Shown in pieces: positions 1 through 8,352 of a stretch of DNA of 64,000 nucleotides (positions are counted from its first letter, which is position 1; each line of letters starts with the position of its first letter). The stretch comes from an uncultured Bacteroidales bacterium (GTDB lineage Bacteria; Bacteroidota; Bacteroidia; Bacteroidales; Paludibacteraceae). The stretch lies in contig CACWNR010000004.1 of the NCBI GenBank assembly GCA_902762355.1, positions 45,883-109,882 of the forward strand. Reading direction: 5' to 3'. The position numbers were made by a program, and so were the translations under genes. Below the pieces are notes generated by a model. That model ran no database searches and was not told the DNA's origin. It saw only the letters and a program-made list of their open reading frames with translations.

Positions 1-639
1 TATATCTACTCCCGCAATTTTATGGAGTATTTTGAGTCCGCAGGCTTTGAGCAAATAGATTATTTCATCCAGACCCTGATCCGGTTTATCGAAGAAGAGT
101 TGGCGCATTCGCCCATACAAGTCATTCCGGTAGAAATAGTGAATAGCAAATTCCTATCCGTCAAAAAGACCATCGCCTCCAATGCGCATATTCGCAAAGA
201 TAATACGCTATCATCCATCATGGAGAAGGCAGAGCGATTACTTACCGGTATTACCGAATGGCGTTTGCCTGTCGGTATCTGTCATGGTGATCTGACTTTC
301 TCGAATATACTCTTTACTGCCAACACGTATTACCTCATCGATTTTCTGGATTCGTTCATTGAGTCGCCGCTGATGGATATCGTTAAACTGCGGCAGGACT
401 CGGCGCATATCTGGTCGGCAAAACTATACACCAAACCCTATGACCCGATTCGTTTGGGGATTATCTCCCGTAAGATTGATACAGAACTGGAAACTTACTT
501 CCAACAATACAATTGGTACAATGCATACTATCTGCCGCTGCAAGTGCTGAATTTGTTGCGCGTGCTGCAGTACGCCACAGAAGACGCTATTGTTGATGAT
601 TTAGAAACCGAACTAACCACATTGCTCTATGCCGTTTAA
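1..639 (+). CDS. Phosphotransferase-fold kinase, 5' truncated by window edge
   Basis: The frame is open to base 1, so the Met codon at 22 is probably internal and the real start lies upstream. Counting from that Met, HGDLTFSNILF (residues 88-98) looks like the catalytic loop of the aminoglycoside phosphotransferase/choline kinase fold, with the Asp base and metal-binding Asn. YLIDFLDSF (about 104-112) would supply the second metal-binding Asp. The family phosphorylates small alcohols or sugars; here the substrate is unknown. It overlaps the next gene by 11 bases, and that gene resembles a nucleotidyltransferase, so the two may form and activate a phosphorylated glycan building block (inference). 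The fold call is fairly safe; the function is open. Confidence 0.7.
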   Translation, partial: YIYSRNFMEYFESAGFEQIDYFIQTLIRFIEEELAHSPIQVIPVEIVNSKFLSVKKTIASNAHIRKDNTLSSIMEKAERLLTGITEWRLPVGICHGDLTFSNILFTANTYYLIDFLDSFIESPLMDIVKLRQDSAHIWSAKLYTKPYDPIRLGIISRKIDTELETYFQQYNWYNAYYLPLQVLNLLRVLQYATEDAIVDDLETELTTLLYAV

Positions 640-1309
640 CCTCATCGTCCCTATAGCATCCTATAAGAGTGAGTTTTTAAATGCTCTTCCACCTGTTTTC
701 GTCAAGGACGAAGAAGGACTGATGCCGTGTATCAAAGCTGTCCAAGCATTGGATCTTTCGCTCTTTGATCATATCTATTTCACGATTCTGCGTTCATTGG
801 ACAACCGGCATGACTTACAAGCGCGCCTTCAGGAACAGTTCTATCGTATCGGACTATCGAAAGCCGAGATCGTGGTACTGGAGAACCCGACGATTTCTCA
901 ACCGGAGACGATCTACCAAACGATTCAACAAGCACATATTGAAGGCGCTATCTTTATTAAAGATGCCGACTGCAGTTTCACCGGAGAAGTATTACCACAA
1001 AATGGCGTGGTCATCTATCCGCTGGAATCTCTGCCCTGGGTAAATCCGCAAAACAAGAGTTATGTGGCGGTCGATGATAATTTTTATGTGACCAACATCA
1101 TCGAAAAGAAAATCATCAGCCATTATTTCCTTGCCGGAGGGTATTGTTTCGAAGATGCACAATTGTACTGCCGATACTATGAGCCCTTTGCCGGACAAAA
1201 AGGATTGTATCTGTCGCATATCATCTATTCCATGCTTTTGGACAAACACCTCTTCCGACCGATTTTAGCCACCGAATATACTGATTTTGAAATGCCGAAA
1301 ACTGTATGA
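629..1309 (+). CDS. Nucleotidyltransferase-like protein of a polysaccharide locus
   Basis: This 226-residue protein starts with a hydrophobic strand (LIVPIASY). It has the layout of the sugar-nucleotidyltransferase-like proteins seen in capsule loci: an acidic site GAIFIKDADCSF near residues 106-117, then VNPQNKSYVAVDD and NIIEKKIISHYF. The usual GxGxRx nucleotide loop is not evident at the N-terminus, so it may be a divergent or non-catalytic relative. It overlaps the upstream kinase-like gene by 11 bases and the downstream gene by 4 (ATGA), which suggests translational coupling in one operon. Substrate unknown. The assignment rests on general resemblance and not on a complete active-site motif. 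Confidence 0.5.
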   Translation: MPFNLIVPIASYKSEFLNALPPVFVKDEEGLMPCIKAVQALDLSLFDHIYFTILRSLDNRHDLQARLQEQFYRIGLSKAEIVVLENPTISQPETIYQTIQQAHIEGAIFIKDADCSFTGEVLPQNGVVIYPLESLPWVNPQNKSYVAVDDNFYVTNIIEKKIISHYFLAGGYCFEDAQLYCRYYEPFAGQKGLYLSHIIYSMLLDKHLFRPILATEYTDFEMPKTV

Positions 1310-2505
1310 GCAAGAATATACCTACTGTTGTTATCACCAAGATGTCGCCTCGCTGGCGTCCGTTCCAAATATTTATTTTGGGACTATACGAAATGGAACG
1401 CTTGGGAGAAATCAAACTAAAATTCCGTTGTGATTGGTTCTACCGGATATCTACTATTCTTCCTGATCTTCCCCATTTAGGCGGCATTATGCATCAATTG
1501 GCAGCCTACTTCCTCAACGATTCATATACGATGGAAGGATACGTAGAGAAAGAGGGTAAGCGTCGCACCTTTTGTATTGATAGTGATGATAGTCCTCATT
1601 GTTATGATGGGCAACTATTAGATAATGTAGACATATATTTCAAGACACAATGCCCTAAAGAAATCGATATTGAAAAGGGATTCCGATTAACAGATGATGT
1701 TTATCTGCCGTATTGCGATCACAGACATGTCAATCCAAAACTATCTTTAACCGCACGCGGAGAACGAATACCCTTGCCGAACCTAAAGCAGAATATACAT
1801 AAGATTCGTCCTTCGGTAGTCGGTTTCCGCCGTTTAGCTGACGGCAATAGTTATAGCGCATTGCGCAATGGGTTTGATTCGTATCGCAAGGGTATTTTGC
1901 AAAAAGCGAACAAAAAACTCATGTGCTATTTCGGAAATGCACAAGGACCTATTCCTATGCATGATTTGCATGGTCCTGATTATGAGAGTGACGGATTCAT
2001 TATGGGTGCTTTTCCCCAATTACACCACCCGAACGAAAAAAGAGCCACTATTGCGGATATTATAGGCCAATTAGGAGAACAATATGACGCACGTGTTATT
2101 TCCCAACAAGCCACCAATGACAAACAAGCCGTCAAACGCACTGATTTGATTATCCCCATTGAGGATTTTTGTGCACATATATCCAATTTCCAATACAACT
2201 GCAATGTGTCGGGACTTCGAATGAGCATGCCCAATCGCTTCATGGAAAGTTTTATAGTCGGAACAGCCATCGTGACCGACAAATTGGCGGTCAAATGGTA
2301 CTTACCGTTTGAAGAGGAAGTAGTGGAACTGGAAGAAATGGGGTATTTACCCAAAGATAGCGTCAACTGGAACAGAGTAACCCAACAAATAAAGGCTCTT
2401 CCCGAAATTAGCAAAGAGACCGTCAATAAACATTTTGAAGAGAAATGGGCACCGGTTCCTGTGGCTCGCTATTTAGTCAAGACCGTCTTAGACGCAGCCA
2501 AGTAA
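1306..2505 (+). CDS. Uncharacterised protein of glycan locus (possible glycosyltransferase)
   Basis: This 399-residue protein has no signal peptide or membrane segment that I can see, so it is probably cytoplasmic. I do not recognise a family with confidence. The stretch IRPSVVGFRRLADGNSYSAL, the later NAQGPIPMHDLHGPDYESDG, and SMPNRFMESFIVGTAIVTDK near residue 308 recall the nucleotide-sugar-binding half of GT-B or exostosin-like glycosyltransferases, but I see no catalytic motif. It is coupled to the preceding gene by an ATGA overlap. Its 3' end overlaps the convergent glycosyltransferase gene by 18 bases. A role in surface glycan assembly is inferred from its neighbours only. Confidence 0.5.
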   Translation: MSKNIPTVVITKMSPRWRPFQIFILGLYEMERLGEIKLKFRCDWFYRISTILPDLPHLGGIMHQLAAYFLNDSYTMEGYVEKEGKRRTFCIDSDDSPHCYDGQLLDNVDIYFKTQCPKEIDIEKGFRLTDDVYLPYCDHRHVNPKLSLTARGERIPLPNLKQNIHKIRPSVVGFRRLADGNSYSALRNGFDSYRKGILQKANKKLMCYFGNAQGPIPMHDLHGPDYESDGFIMGAFPQLHHPNEKRATIADIIGQLGEQYDARVISQQATNDKQAVKRTDLIIPIEDFCAHISNFQYNCNVSGLRMSMPNRFMESFIVGTAIVTDKLAVKWYLPFEEEVVELEEMGYLPKDSVNWNRVTQQIKALPEISKETVNKHFEEKWAPVPVARYLVKTVLDAAK

Positions 2506-3396
2506 CCCTTTCGTCACATTTCTTCTGAACAATACCAGTTTCCATCCTTTCATCGGGTGGAAACTTATTGTATATAGGCATAGTAAAACGAGTGTGCCGC
2601 CCCACTTAATCGCTTCTTTGAAAAGGCGGTTGATGTATTTGCCTTTGCCGATTGCTAAGGTTCGTTGCCGCTCACTCATACCAATTTGCTTAGTCAAGCG
2701 GTCGAAATAATCACGCTCTAGTTTCTTCTGAGGAATGATATGATGCAGAATCATCTTCGGCAGATACATAAACCGCATTCCTTGCGCTTTCATCTTATCG
2801 AAGATATCCTTCTCTTCCGAGCCCATGAGTCCGTTGCCTTTGCGTCCTAAGGCCGTATTGAATAAGCCTACTTTCTTAAATACTTCTGCTCGATAGGCAG
2901 CATTCCCGCCTCCCGGATAACGTTCGCCCGGGAAAGGACGTATCTCGTCTCCAAAATACAAATACCCGCATAGCAGCTCCTTCGTATAACGCGTCATCCA
3001 TTTCGGTTCCTGCGTATCTTCGTAAAGCGGAATGATCGGCCCTCCAACAGCATCTATCTCTTCGTGCGCGCACAGGTATTCCGTTATCGTGCGCAGATAC
3101 CATGTATCTATCAGTGCATCGTCGTCGATATAAACGATCAGATCCCCTTTTGCCTCCTTGATACCCTTATTGCGCGCAGCAGACAATCCCTGCTCGGGCT
3201 CCACACAATAACGGAAATTAACGTCTTTATGAGCCGCAGCAAAGGCCTCACATATCTCGCGGGTGTTATCCGTGCAGTTATTATCCACGAGCACGATCTC
3301 GTACTCGCTTTTGGGCAAATCATTCGCAGCAATACTCTCCAACAGATTGCCAATATATTTCGCCCGGTTATAGGTACAGATGATGGCTGTTAGCAT
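2488..3396 (-). CDS. Family 2 glycosyltransferase
   Basis: A GT-A fold family 2 glycosyltransferase of 302 residues. The N-terminal strand MLTAIICTYNRAKYIGNLLE is the family hallmark. EIVLVDNNCTDNT (about 34-46) forms the nucleotide-binding part, VYIDDDALID (about 88-97) holds the metal-binding DxD, and GSEEKDIF (about 191-198) resembles the acidic catalytic-base region. A hydrophobic segment near 264-278 (WGGTLVLLCLYTISF) may attach it to the membrane. It is the last gene of a minus-strand block, overlaps the upstream gene by 7 bases, and its tail overlaps the plus-strand gene by 18. Donor and acceptor cannot be told from sequence. Confidence 0.88.
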   Translation of the reverse strand: MLTAIICTYNRAKYIGNLLESIAANDLPKSEYEIVLVDNNCTDNTREICEAFAAAHKDVNFRYCVEPEQGLSAARNKGIKEAKGDLIVYIDDDALIDTWYLRTITEYLCAHEEIDAVGGPIIPLYEDTQEPKWMTRYTKELLCGYLYFGDEIRPFPGERYPGGGNAAYRAEVFKKVGLFNTALGRKGNGLMGSEEKDIFDKMKAQGMRFMYLPKMILHHIIPQKKLERDYFDRLTKQIGMSERQRTLAIGKGKYINRLFKEAIKWGGTLVLLCLYTISFHPMKGWKLVLFRRNVTKGLLGCV

Positions 3397-4286
3397 GGCT
3401 TATTCCCGTTTATTAAGACATCATAAAATGTGCCCTTCTTAGTAATATCAATGCCGTACTCATCAAACTTATAGGTCAGCTTATGAATCGAAGATAGTTG
3501 TGTCGCCAATTGATAAGCCTTATCACTATATGGCTTTGATAATAAGTGTATAAGGTAATCCATTTTATACCAATAAACAAATGGCATTTTCTCCAATGAC
3601 CTCCTGTTTGCTTCTGATGCGTCAAATGCTATAGCAAAGAAGAGATGTATGATACTATAAGAAATCAATTTGTTCTCATGCTCCCAATACTCATAGTGCA
3701 AAGACAACACATCATTTATAACCGGATGATTAGCGCATGCTGATATAAATGGAGATTCTACTTTGATAGCTCCCCTTCTGTCCGTGCTAAAGCAGAATAT
3801 CTCTGCATTTTGAATATAATCTGGTAAGATGTCTGTGAGCAAAATTGTTGCATCTATCCAAGTACCTCCGTATTTTTGGAGTAAAGATAAGCGAATTATA
3901 TCAGCAAACTGCGTATGCTTGATGATCCCCTTATCATGCTTTTCGCATATATAGTCAGGGAGAGATATATACTTTTGTATATTATTCGCATCTATTACAA
4001 CAACTTCGTTTCCTCCGGCATATTGCCTCATTGAAGATATACATTTTTTTACAAGAAGAGGAGCATTGTCTTCTCCTTGCCACCAACATGTCCATATAAT
4101 CTTCGCTTTCGGAGATAATTCACTATTAGGATTCGACTTGCAAGCATACTTATAACGCTGCAAATATTCATAAGCACCATAACGGGCACAAACATCTTGA
4201 ACCTCTGCATTCGGCCTAAGCCATTGTTTCAACTTATGCCACATGGCAACTATGCCTATTTGCTTTGTGCGTTGCAATATTTTCAT
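3390..4286 (-). CDS. Capsule-type glycosyltransferase (GT32-like)
   Basis: This 298-residue protein resembles the capsular polysaccharide synthesis/GT32 family. It has KIIWTCWWQGEDNAPLLVKK near residues 63-82, typical of the family start of the GT-A domain. LLQKYGGTWIDATILL (about 135-150) contains a GGxWxDxT motif that corresponds to the DxD-containing GGxYxDxD motif, although the second Asp is replaced by Thr. Such enzymes transfer one sugar from a nucleotide sugar to a growing surface glycan. It sits between a family 2 transferase and licD on the same strand. The region is visibly richer in A+T than the sprA region, in line with an exchangeable glycan locus. Confidence 0.75.
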   Translation of the reverse strand: MKILQRTKQIGIVAMWHKLKQWLRPNAEVQDVCARYGAYEYLQRYKYACKSNPNSELSPKAKIIWTCWWQGEDNAPLLVKKCISSMRQYAGGNEVVVIDANNIQKYISLPDYICEKHDKGIIKHTQFADIIRLSLLQKYGGTWIDATILLTDILPDYIQNAEIFCFSTDRRGAIKVESPFISACANHPVINDVLSLHYEYWEHENKLISYSIIHLFFAIAFDASEANRRSLEKMPFVYWYKMDYLIHLLSKPYSDKAYQLATQLSSIHKLTYKFDEYGIDITKKGTFYDVLINGNKPC

Positions 4287-4314
4287 TGTATCGACTATTT
4301 ATTATTAAACAGCA

Positions 4315-5103
4315 TTATGCCTCATCCAAAAATGTTATTTTTGCCAAGTGCGTTTCACGCTTATCTTCTGGTGGTATTTGCATGTAATCACCATACAGTG
4401 TTGTCAGATAAGCATCTGGATTATGGGGTGCATAAAAAAGATGCCCTTCAAACTCAATTTCGCTTAATGGAAATATGTCATTTTCCGCTATGTGATTATA
4501 CGAAAGCCAACCATAAGTATGTCCCCATTGATGAGAGTGAAATAATTTTGTCCATAGACGGCATACTCCCACGCAAAATATTGCCGGCAAATAGCATAGA
4601 TATCCTAATAATTTCTCTATAAATCTGTCACTATAATGGCGCATTCCTCTAAGACAACGTATGTACACGAAATCGATAATGTCTTTTAATCGTTGTGAAA
4701 CAACTTCTTCAACTGGAATCAAATCTACAAATATACCTCTTTCCGTCATTCGTTTACATCCGGGATCTTCAAAAATAGAATTTTTATCACGTACTTTGCT
4801 AATAATTAGATGGTGATTCATATCTAGTGTTATGTCTTGATAACACATATTGGGGGGCAATTCTGCTTGAAGTATTTTGCGAATTTTAGGGATATCCTTC
4901 CATAATACATTGATATCTAAATCGTCATCCCAAGGAATAAATCCTCCATGTCTAACTGCACCAAGAAGCGTTCCTCCCTCTAACCAGTATTCAATGCCAT
5001 TTTTTCGAAAAATCTTATCAATCTCAAGCATAATATCCAACATCCGCATTTGTGCCTTGCGGAGTGTTGATCCTTCTGGATTATATTTTCGTAGATCCTC
5101 CAT
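4315..5103 (-). CDS. LicD-family phosphotransferase
   Basis: A 262-residue LicD-family protein. The diagnostic segment IEYWLEGGTLLGAVRHGG lies near residues 37-54, followed by FIPWDDDLDINV (55-66), whose Asp residues form the metal site. LicD proteins transfer a phospho-alcohol, classically phosphocholine, from a CDP-activated donor to a sugar of a surface glycan. Its start codon overlaps the stop of the upstream gene by one base (TAATG). That upstream gene carries a cytidylyltransferase domain, which could make the CDP-linked donor. The transferred group is unknown: choline, glycerol, ribitol or an amide derivative are all possible. Confidence 0.85.
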   Translation of the reverse strand: MEDLRKYNPEGSTLRKAQMRMLDIMLEIDKIFRKNGIEYWLEGGTLLGAVRHGGFIPWDDDLDINVLWKDIPKIRKILQAELPPNMCYQDITLDMNHHLIISKVRDKNSIFEDPGCKRMTERGIFVDLIPVEEVVSQRLKDIIDFVYIRCLRGMRHYSDRFIEKLLGYLCYLPAIFCVGVCRLWTKLFHSHQWGHTYGWLSYNHIAENDIFPLSEIEFEGHLFYAPHNPDAYLTTLYGDYMQIPPEDKRETHLAKITFLDEA

Positions 5104-6563
5104 TATTTATTCTCTTCACGCAAACGAATTAATGTCTCATTAATCAAAGTACTACTCGTTCCTTTTGTATATGGGAAATACACCACTTTCGCACCCACTT
5201 CTGCAAGGTCTTTCTCTATCTTATTCCATTTATCTGTACCTTTCCAGTCGTCACCTACAAACATCACATCAAAATGGTACTTCTTCCAAGCGCCCAATTT
5301 GTCCATATTTTCCTGAGTAACTACCTCATCAACGTACTTAATGGCACCTACTATCTCCTTGCGCTCCTCAAACGGAATAACTGACCGTTTGCCTTTATAC
5401 TCTACCAAATCATCCGTAGAGACACCTACAATCAAATAGTCACACTGCGCTTTGGCCTTACGTAGCAGATTCAAATGCCCGATATGAAACAAGTCATACA
5501 CGCCTGTTGTATATCCAATTTTCAAAGGCTCATACATATTGAGGAACTGCTCCAAACAATACAACTGCCATTTTTGATTTCCGGTAAGCGCAGACATGTC
5601 AATATCTCTGCGGAACTCCGGACGCGTCGGACCCTGCCAATCTTTGAAATAAATATCCACCGGACGGGGCATAGGTAATTTCTCGGGCAGAGGAAGATCG
5701 GGATATTTTTTCTTATAGAGCTCACGTATTACATATTTGGATTCGCCAGCTCTAATTCGATTCAAATCCAACGGTATTGCCAATTTCAATTTATCGTATG
5801 GATCAGTATATGGCATTTGCGCTGCCGAAAATGCATTTTCGTAGGAGCTATAACTTTCTTCTGTTGAGACCACATCGTTCATAGCGAACCAATCCACATT
5901 GGTTGCATCAATCCTATAACGTTCAAATAAATACTCCCAATTGCCCGGCTCTCTTAGCACATTATTAGGATTCAAATATATAAAGCGATTTTTCCATTCC
6001 TCATATTTCCAATCCTTAGATAATAACTTATCCATGCCACCGAACACGTAATCGCTACCATCACCTATTATCAAACGTGTTATACCATCCTTCTGCGCTT
6101 GTTTTGCTGCGATGTACAATTGAGGTTCTATAGAATGCACAGGTGCCCCTTTGCATCGCATTACTATCGGCAATGCCTTCTGTACTTCCTCCCAATTAAT
6201 ATCCACATAGTGCAAAGTCATATGATTATACTCAGCAAAACGCTCCGCTCGCTGCAATTCCTCTTTCTGAAACTCTCCTCCCAAGAAGCGAAAAGTATAT
6301 GCATCACACCCCTTCATATACGAAGCTAAAGTTGCCGAATCCATTCCTCCTGACAACAACAAGCCTAGACGTTCCCCTTTTAACGTATCAAACACTTGCT
6401 GTATTGCAGCATCAGTCTCTGTACTATCTTTCACCAGCACTTTCTCACTGTCGGGTATACGGACAATAGGACGATGTTTCATTCCTTCGAAAAAATCCAT
6501 ATCATCACGTTCTATATATCTGTAAGCCAGATACGAACTCATGCAAAATTTCTTATCTACCAT
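5103..6563 (-). CDS. Asparagine-synthase-like / cytidylyltransferase fusion
   Basis: A 486-residue two-domain protein. Residues about 1-345 form an ATP-pyrophosphatase (PP-loop) domain like the C-terminal half of asparagine synthase: LLLSGGMDSATLASYM (about 87-102) is the SGGxDS loop, and IGDGSDYVFGG follows near 168-178. No glutaminase domain is present. Residues about 352-486 form a TagD/GCT-like cytidylyltransferase: GYTTGVYDLFHIGHLNLLRK has the HxGH motif, and YTKGTSSTLI corresponds to the RTxGISTT motif. The first domain activates a carboxylate through its adenylate and the second makes a CDP-alcohol; neither substrate is known. Placed directly before licD, it probably builds a CDP-linked, possibly amidated substituent (inference). 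Confidence 0.82.
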   Translation of the reverse strand: MVDKKFCMSSYLAYRYIERDDMDFFEGMKHRPIVRIPDSEKVLVKDSTETDAAIQQVFDTLKGERLGLLLSGGMDSATLASYMKGCDAYTFRFLGGEFQKEELQRAERFAEYNHMTLHYVDINWEEVQKALPIVMRCKGAPVHSIEPQLYIAAKQAQKDGITRLIIGDGSDYVFGGMDKLLSKDWKYEEWKNRFIYLNPNNVLREPGNWEYLFERYRIDATNVDWFAMNDVVSTEESYSSYENAFSAAQMPYTDPYDKLKLAIPLDLNRIRAGESKYVIRELYKKKYPDLPLPEKLPMPRPVDIYFKDWQGPTRPEFRRDIDMSALTGNQKWQLYCLEQFLNMYEPLKIGYTTGVYDLFHIGHLNLLRKAKAQCDYLIVGVSTDDLVEYKGKRSVIPFEERKEIVGAIKYVDEVVTQENMDKLGAWKKYHFDVMFVGDDWKGTDKWNKIEKDLAEVGAKVVYFPYTKGTSSTLINETLIRLREENK

Positions 6564-6612
6564 CTATCTTCGCTATTTAGTTTCTTTCTAAAAATTTGCT
6601 CTGAGAAAAGTG

Positions 6613-6719
6613 AGAATTCTCAAAATTCTTACAATTCTTATGTCATTTTTTTGCATGAGATTCTTGAGACTCTTGAGACACTTTCATCTCCAACTGTCTC
6701 AACTATCTCAACTGTCTCA
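6613..6719. repeat. Degenerate 9-base tandem repeats between genes
   Basis: The gap upstream of the PP-loop/cytidylyltransferase gene is largely made of 9-base units. Three units of the AAAATTCTT type lie at 6613-6639. Seven units lie at 6657-6719, grading from GAGATTCTT through GAGACTCTT to ACTGTCTCA, the last type nearly identical three times. A short ATGTCATTTTTTT spacer separates the two groups, and a similar string follows the second group. I saw no open reading frame of interest and no clear promoter in this gap. Confidence 0.8.
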
Positions 6720-6796
6720 TGTCATTTTTTCTTTCTTTTTTGGACCGTTTGGAGCATCTTTTGACTGTAAAAAACGTTCATAGAACGTTCCTAACG

Positions 6797-6851
6797 TTAG
6801 TTATTCCTTAGATATTCGTTAATTATTCCTTAGTTATTGCCCTACCTATTA
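6797..6851. repeat. 11-base tandem repeats next to kdsC stop
   Basis: Four consecutive 11-base units of the type TTAGTTATTCC fill 6797-6840. A weaker unit of related form (CCTACCTATTA) then runs into the kdsC stop codon. Units differ at two or three positions. The same period and a similar sequence appear upstream of moxR and upstream of the BspA-like gene. Confidence 0.8.
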
Positions 6852-6852
6852 C

Positions 6853-7344
6853 CTACTCTCGTTCCTTCAAAATCTCATCCGCTATCTCTCGTATCGCTCC
6901 TTGCCCACCGGGAGTTTTCAGTACATGTATGCCCTTTACAGCCAATACTTCCGGCCGAGCATTCGGCGGACAACAAGCATACCCTACCTTACTCAGCAGC
7001 TCCACATCATTAATATCATCCCCCACAAAGCATACATCCTTCAGCGCAATTCCCAACTGATCACATATCTCCTGTGCGGCCTGTAATTTAGTCAAACAAT
7101 TCGGATTAACCTTACTGCCTACGCCCAGATAAAGATACTGCAATTTCAGTTTCTCTGCCCGCGCCTTGACGATCGGACTGTTCTCCGAGGTCAGGATGCC
7201 ACAAGGGACACCCGCTTGCTGCAGACACACCATACCCATGCCATCGTACACGCAGAAGCGTTTCATCACTTCGCCTTCGGCGGTATAGTACATCCCGCCG
7301 TCCGTCAGACATCCGTCCACATCCGTCAAAAATAACCTTACCAT
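6853..7344 (-). CDS. kdsC: 3-deoxy-D-manno-octulosonate 8-phosphate phosphatase
   Basis: KdsC, a HAD-superfamily phosphatase, removes the phosphate from KDO-8-phosphate to give KDO for lipopolysaccharide. FLTDVDGCLTDG (HAD motif I, nucleophile Asp) is at the N-terminus, GILTSENSP is motif II, and CFVGDDINDVELL is motif IV. At 163 residues it has the normal cap-less length. I chose the ATG at 7344 (MVRLFLTDVDG) because only a TTG extends the frame by four codons, to 7356. It follows kdsD after a short gap filled by heptanucleotide repeats and is the last gene of ispD-kdsD-kdsC. Confidence 0.9.
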   Translation of the reverse strand: MVRLFLTDVDGCLTDGGMYYTAEGEVMKRFCVYDGMGMVCLQQAGVPCGILTSENSPIVKARAEKLKLQYLYLGVGSKVNPNCLTKLQAAQEICDQLGIALKDVCFVGDDINDVELLSKVGYACCPPNARPEVLAVKGIHVLKTPGGQGAIREIADEILKERE

Positions 7345-7349
7345 AACAC

Positions 7350-7377
7350 TAACCAATTACCAATCACCAATTATCAA
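7350..7377. repeat. Heptanucleotide repeats, kdsD-kdsC junction
   Basis: Four 7-base units on the plus strand (TAACCAA, TTACCAA, TCACCAA, TTATCAA) fill the space between kdsD and kdsC. They include the kdsD stop codon at 7374-7376. The unit is the same family as in ispD, the GT4 gene and batD. Confidence 0.85.
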
Positions 7378-8348
7378 TGATAGAATCGTGTTCCCGGCAG
7401 GCAGGAGAACGAGTCAATAACACCGCAAACCTTATTACTATTGTCTAGGACAACTAGGGAGTGAATCGAATAATGGTTCATCGTTTCTCCGGCCTCTACG
7501 ATCTTCGCGTTCTGACTGATGGTCTTCGGGTGACGCGCCATGATGTCAGATACCGGTGTGGTAAAGAATTTCTGCCCCAGCTTCTGCATCGCACGACGGA
7601 TATCGCCATCGGTCACGATACCTACCAATCGGTCGTTGTCCACCACGATGCCTACCCCCAACTTGCCGTTCGTCACGATCTCTATAGCCTCACTCATCGG
7701 TGCGTTGGGAGCTAAGAACGGCAGGTTCTCTTTGACCATCACCTCCTCCACTTGTGCCAAGAGCTTACGTCCGAGGTCTCCTCCCGGATGCAGCATTGCG
7801 AAGTCTGAAGGTTGGAAATGTGCTGCTTCTATCAACGCACACGCCAAAGCATCGCCTAAGGCCAAGGTCACCGTCGTAGAGGAGGTCGGCACCAGATTCA
7901 GCGGATCGGCCTCACGCTCCACCGAGATGTCCAGATGCACCTCTGCGTACTTCGCCAAGAGCGAAGAGGGGTTACCGGACATGCCGATGATCGGTATATG
8001 CTTCGCTTGAATCAGCGGCAGGAAACGCAACAGCTCTTCGGTGGCACCCGAATAGGAGATTGCCAACACCAGATCGTTCGTGCCTAACATACCCAAGTCT
8101 CCATGGTACGCGTCCAGCGGATTGAGGAAGAAAGCCGGCGTGCCTGTCGAAGCCAGCGTAGCTGCTATCTTCGATCCGATATGACCGGACTTACCGACAC
8201 CGGTCACCACAATCTTACCCTTGCAGTCATGAATCAGTTGTACCGCTCGAACGAAGGACTCGTCCAGACGCGGGATGAGCGATTGAATGGCCTCCGCTTC
8301 GCACTGGAGGCATTCGGTTGCCCGTTGAATAATTGCTTGTGATTGCAT
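7374..8348 (-). CDS. kdsD: D-arabinose 5-phosphate isomerase
   Basis: KdsD (KpsF/GutQ family) converts ribulose 5-phosphate to arabinose 5-phosphate, the first step toward KDO. The SIS domain (about residues 40-175) shows VVTGVGKSGHIGSKIAATLAS and ISYSGATEELLRFLP. Two CBS domains follow, near 205-262 and 270-320. The length of 324 is normal. The last residues (CLPGTRFYH) look unlike the usual end of the family and are partly encoded by sequence next to the heptanucleotide repeat, so the C-terminus may have been rewritten by repeat growth (inference). Four bases separate it from ispD upstream. Confidence 0.93.
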   Translation of the reverse strand: MQSQAIIQRATECLQCEAEAIQSLIPRLDESFVRAVQLIHDCKGKIVVTGVGKSGHIGSKIAATLASTGTPAFFLNPLDAYHGDLGMLGTNDLVLAISYSGATEELLRFLPLIQAKHIPIIGMSGNPSSLLAKYAEVHLDISVEREADPLNLVPTSSTTVTLALGDALACALIEAAHFQPSDFAMLHPGGDLGRKLLAQVEEVMVKENLPFLAPNAPMSEAIEIVTNGKLGVGIVVDNDRLVGIVTDGDIRRAMQKLGQKFFTTPVSDIMARHPKTISQNAKIVEAGETMNHYSIHSLVVLDNSNKVCGVIDSFSCLPGTRFYH

Positions 8349-8352
8349 TATA

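Noticed and set aside
6564-6852. A short plus-strand frame overlapping the repeat-filled gap (start 6396)
   Set aside because: Its C-terminal half is a translation of the 9-base repeats and its N-terminal half is antisense to the PP-loop gene.
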